Source: 40CM-4-69-5 sp036556905
Lineage (GTDB): Bacteria; Methylomirabilota; Methylomirabilia; Rokubacteriales; CSP1-6
Length of the DNA stretch: 18,655 nt
Reading direction: 5' to 3'
Assembly: GCA_036556905.1 (NCBI GenBank)
Contig: DATBIM010000004.1
Span: forward strand, 1-18,655
Part shown: positions 16,460 to 18,655 of the stretch, piece by piece
Position numbering within the stretch: the first letter of the stretch is position 1
Layout of the letters: each line of letters begins with the position of its first letter
The notes under the pieces: model-generated
Databases searched by the model: none
What the model was told of the DNA's origin: nothing
What the model saw: only the letters and a program-made list of their open reading frames with translations
Translations under genes and position numbers: made by a program

Positions 16460-16476
16460 AGCAACGAGGATGCCAA
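16460..16476 (-). promoter_or_regulatory. sigma54-like -24/-12 site upstream of porin-like gene 1
   Basis: The minus strand reads TTGGCATCCTCGTTGCT. It has GG and GC at the strict sigma54 spacing and matches TGGCAYRNNNNTTGCW at all but one fixed position. The start would be near 16449, leaving a leader of about 140 nt before ATG 16307. Inverted repeats at 16516-16526, 16599-16620, 16640-16656 and 16731-16759 lie upstream, where enhancer-protein sites would be. No sigma70 promoter stands out here. A chance match is possible. Confidence 0.4.
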
Positions 16477-16837
16477 GCCGAATAACGAGGGAAATGCAGA
16501 TGTTTGCCCCGCGCGACTGAGTCAGTGGCCCTACGCCGCCATCAGGAGTCGGGTGTCACGCTGACTCGCGCGTTGACATCCCGCGGCACGCTCAGCCCCT
16601 CTCGCGGCGCGCGCCGAGAGAGGAGGGATGGGATGAAGGCCCGGATGCGATCCGGGTTGGTCCCGCCCGCAGTGGACTGACGACCCTCACGGCCCCAGCG
16701 ATCACGCCGCGCGGAGACGGTTGACGAGCGGACGTGCGCTCCTCGCCAGGGCGCACGTCGATCGGGAGCTACCCGAGGTCGCGGATCACCAGATCAACGA
16801 AGACCGAAGCGGCAGGAAGCGACGATGATTACGGAAG
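16477..16837. other. non-coding gap with several perfect inverted repeats
   Basis: No convincing gene is found here. Visible structures are the palindrome ACTGAGTCAGT (16516-16526); a GC-rich hairpin with arms CTCTC/GAGAG plus inner GGCG/CGCC (16599-16620); CCCGGAT-GCG-ATCCGGG (16640-16656, 7-bp stem); and GACGTGCGC/GCGCACGTC (16731-16759), a 9-bp stem with a further CCT/AGG pair and a 4-nt loop. They could be regulator binding sites, part of a small RNA, or leftover 3' structures of porin-like gene 2. Confidence 0.6.
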
Positions 16838-16870
16838 CGCGGGGGGCATGGGATCCCCATGCCCCCCGCG
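16838..16870 (-). terminator. hairpin terminator after porin-like gene 2
   Basis: Perfect 15-bp stem with only a 3-nt loop, the strongest hairpin in the window, 15 bp past the stop of the second porin-like gene. A weak CTTCCGT follows instead of a true U-run. Confidence 0.75.
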
Positions 16871-16885
16871 GACGTCAGGGACGGA

Positions 16886-18379
16886 TTACCAGGTGACGCG
16901 CATCCGAGCCGCCACCTTCCAGATGTCGTCCGGCTCCAGGTTGTTGAACCCGCGCGCATCGCCGGCGATCAGGTAGCCGCCGAGCAGGTCGAAGGCCACG
17001 TTCGGGGCGAAGCGGTAGGTGAAGCCCGCATCGATTTCGGTGCCCAGGTAGTTCTCATCGCCGCTGCTGCTCGCAGCGCTGTTCAGCGTCGCACGACCGG
17101 TGTCCACGTCCTCCGCCGTCCACTGTGCGTTCCCCACGAGATGGAGGACGAACGCCGGTGTCACCGCGTAGTCGACGGCCGCCGCCAGCGTCATACGGCC
17201 GTACTTGTCGTAGCTCGGGGAGATGCCGAGGCGGGATCCATTGACCGCCGGGGCGCCACCGAAGTGCACGAGGTTGTAGTCGACGCCCGAGGCCTGGATT
17301 TCCGCCCACCCGGCCTGATAGACGAACCCGGGGTTGATCGCCTGGTAATACTTGATGTCTTTCTGTCCGGTGCCGCAGAAGCCACCGGCCTGGACGCAGT
17401 CCTCAGCCTTCATGCCCGGCGTGTAGGCGAAGCGTCCCTCGATGGTCAGCGGGCCGGTCCGGAAGCCACCGGTCATGTCGAAGATCCACGAGTTGATGTC
17501 GACGTCGGTGGTGTGGCCGCAGCTTGCGATCGTGCACTCCTGCGTGCCGATCTGGTAGATGAACGTGGGCTCGAGCGAGAAGGGCCCGCTCCGCCACCTC
17601 ACATCCGCGCCGATGGTGTGACGCGAGAGATGGGCTCCCAGGATGTTGGGGGTGAATCCGCCCTTCGGCGACTCGGTGCCGAGGTTCGCGGTCCCTTGGT
17701 TGAAGGCGTCATAGTTCGCGTACGTGTAGGTGGGCTTGATGGTCAGCCCCTTGAACAGGTCGAACTCGAAGCTGGCGAGGACTGCCCAGTCTTCGCTTCC
17801 TCCCACGTTGGTCGAGTCCAGGTTCTCGCCGATCTGGGCGAAGGTAAGAACGCTCCTCATGTTCGGTGCCCAGGTCGTTGTGACGTTCACGCCGGGGAAG
17901 TCACCGGACCACAGAATACCGGGCTTGTAGGCGTGCCCGGTGGCCGGCTGGGCCCCGAACCGGCCGATCGACTCCATCGGCAGGAACGGCATCAGCGACC
18001 CCGGTCCGGTCACGGGCGCCTCCACGTAGAGCCACTTGACCTCGGTGGTCCCGGCAACGTCCGTGTCGAGGTCAAAGTTCGCCGAGGTCCCCGAGCTAGG
18101 CGTGCCGGCGCCGTGGGTGAAGTCGAACTCGAAGGCGATGACACCCTTGGCCTTGCCGATCTCTCCCGTGAATGTGAACACGCCGCGCTGGCGCGCGTAC
18201 CAGCCTTCATCGGCGTCGTCGGTGATGTTGCTGTCGCGCACGTTGCTGTAGATCGACGTGACGAAGTCGACGAGGCCGTTGATCGTCACCTTCGGGGCCG
18301 GGGGCTGGGCCAAGGCCGGCGACGCCGCGAGCCCGAGGATGACGACCACAGACAGGACGGCTGCGAGGATGGTCCTCAT
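16886..18379 (-). CDS. outer-membrane porin-like beta-barrel protein 2
   Basis: Predicted outer-membrane barrel, 497 residues, paralogue of the preceding porin-like gene. The shared segments are PKVTINGLVDFVTS, the KWLYVEAP region, IGRFGAQPATGH, the SPSYDKYGR stretch and the C-terminal RMRVTW. The signal peptide (hydrophobic 4-19) ends at Ala24 (ALA then QPP). It has a CX4C pair (Cys282, Cys287) missing from the paralogue, and a CX6C pair (Cys328, Cys335) in the same loop as the paralogue's CX7C. The ATG at 18379 has a full AGGAGG four bases upstream, the best ribosome site in the window, suggesting high expression. It is about 35 residues shorter than porin 1, mainly from loop differences. 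Transported solute unknown. Confidence 0.86.
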   Translation of the reverse strand: MRTILAAVLSVVVILGLAASPALAQPPAPKVTINGLVDFVTSIYSNVRDSNITDDADEGWYARQRGVFTFTGEIGKAKGVIAFEFDFTHGAGTPSSGTSANFDLDTDVAGTTEVKWLYVEAPVTGPGSLMPFLPMESIGRFGAQPATGHAYKPGILWSGDFPGVNVTTTWAPNMRSVLTFAQIGENLDSTNVGGSEDWAVLASFEFDLFKGLTIKPTYTYANYDAFNQGTANLGTESPKGGFTPNILGAHLSRHTIGADVRWRSGPFSLEPTFIYQIGTQECTIASCGHTTDVDINSWIFDMTGGFRTGPLTIEGRFAYTPGMKAEDCVQAGGFCGTGQKDIKYYQAINPGFVYQAGWAEIQASGVDYNLVHFGGAPAVNGSRLGISPSYDKYGRMTLAAAVDYAVTPAFVLHLVGNAQWTAEDVDTGRATLNSAASSSGDENYLGTEIDAGFTYRFAPNVAFDLLGGYLIAGDARGFNNLEPDDIWKVAARMRVTW

Positions 18380-18383
18380 ACCG

Positions 18384-18389
18384 CCTCCT
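18384..18389 (-). promoter_or_regulatory. strong Shine-Dalgarno site of porin-like gene 2
   Basis: AGGAGG on the minus strand, four bases before the ATG at 18379. It fixes the start and contrasts with the weak or missing ribosome sites of most genes in this window. Confidence 0.8.
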
Positions 18390-18500
18390 CAGTGTGGTGG
18401 TGAGATGCCTTGAGCACCGTTCCGCATGGCCCAACACCAACACCTGCGCACCGCCGGCAGAAGGCTGATCCGGAGCAGTCCACTGCCAGCAGCGGGCAGA

Positions 18501-18530
18501 TTTCTACCCCATGCATTGGCACTAGGTCAA
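18501..18530 (-). promoter_or_regulatory. candidate sigma70 promoter of porin-like gene 2
   Basis: On the minus strand TTGACC (18530-18525) is followed after 18 bp by TAGAAA (18506-18501), predicting a start near 18494 and a leader of about 115 nt. The -35 sits in an inverted repeat GTCAA-N7-TTGAC (18526-18542) that could be an operator. The leader shows a short CTGCC/GGCAG hairpin just after the -10. Moderate match only. Confidence 0.4.
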
Positions 18531-18544
18531 GTTTAGTTTGACGT

Positions 18545-18655
18545 TTAGCGGGGGGGCGCGGAGCCGTCGCCGAGGGCTTTGAGCTGGCCGACGGCCGCTT
18601 GGCCGAACAGCGACTGGGGGGCGAGGTCGCGCGCTTGACGAAATGCCAACCTGGC
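18545..18655 (-). CDS. C-terminal end of an unidentified protein (partial, TPR-like)
   Basis: The minus strand is open from the window edge to a TAA at 18547-18545, giving 36 residues, starting ARLAFRQARDLAPQSLF and ending LGDGSAPPR. The helix-like Ala/Leu/Arg pattern with DLAPQS resembles the end of a tetratricopeptide repeat followed by a short tail. The fragment is too short to identify. It would read toward porin-like gene 2 and stops about 15 bp before that gene's candidate promoter. Confidence 0.5.
   Translation of the reverse strand, partial: ARLAFRQARDLAPQSLFGQAAVGQLKALGDGSAPPR

Noticed and set aside
16477..16837. tRNA gene in the inter-porin gap
   Set aside because: Strong hairpins are present, but there is no T-arm GGTTCRA pattern or cloverleaf on either strand.
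16859..18403. Long plus-strand ORF of 514 codons (and the similar one at 15024-16310)
   Set aside because: Antisense to the porin-like genes, which have signal peptides, ribosome sites and C-terminal Trp.
18510..18526. Sigma54 site upstream of porin-like gene 2 (TGGCAC on the plus strand, TGGCAGTGGACTGC on the minus)
   Set aside because: The first points away from the gene and lacks the -12 GC; the second has a GG-GC spacing one base short.

Overview
High-GC, Gram-negative-type chromosomal DNA. The partial 16S gene (minus strand, positions 1-851) resembles sequences I associate with the NC10/Methylomirabilota-Rokubacteria group. That placement is from recall, not a search. Signal-peptide beta-barrel proteins ending in Trp and a class A penicillin-binding protein show an outer membrane and a peptidoglycan wall.

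Layout: 1-1119 holds the 5' part of a 16S rRNA gene on the minus strand, with a near-consensus sigma70 promoter and a boxB/boxA antitermination leader. Upstream and co-directional is tyrS (1165-2463). A divergent promoter gap of about 105 bp separates tyrS from the plus-strand PBP1A gene (2569-4830). PBP1A converges on glyS (4827-6320), and the two stop codons interlock in one CTAG.

From about 14660 down to 4827 the minus strand carries a tightly packed run: FG-GAP/VCBS exported protein, hisS, aspS, phoH, ybeY, era, recO, glyS. Most junctions overlap or abut, so this looks like one transcription unit of about 9.8 kb. It joins translation (three aminoacyl-tRNA synthetases), ribosome/rRNA maturation (ybeY, era, phoH) and DNA repair (recO). 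Between recO and glyS lies a 44-bp tandem repeat (3.2 copies) in which each copy carries a 13-14 codon mini-ORF whose stop runs into the next start. This is the most unusual structure in the window.

From 14712 to 18379 there are two paralogous outer-membrane porin-like genes on the minus strand. Each is followed by a very strong GC-rich hairpin, and they are separated by a 578-bp non-coding gap with several perfect inverted repeats and a sigma54-like site. The right edge (18545-18655) is the C-terminal end of another minus-strand gene.

Most genes are conserved housekeeping genes. I see no defence system, CRISPR array, insertion sequence, prophage or tRNA gene. The points worth a second look are the mini-ORF repeat, a possible leaderless-promoter pattern, the structured inter-porin gap, a non-discriminating AspRS signature, and cysteine loops in the porins.
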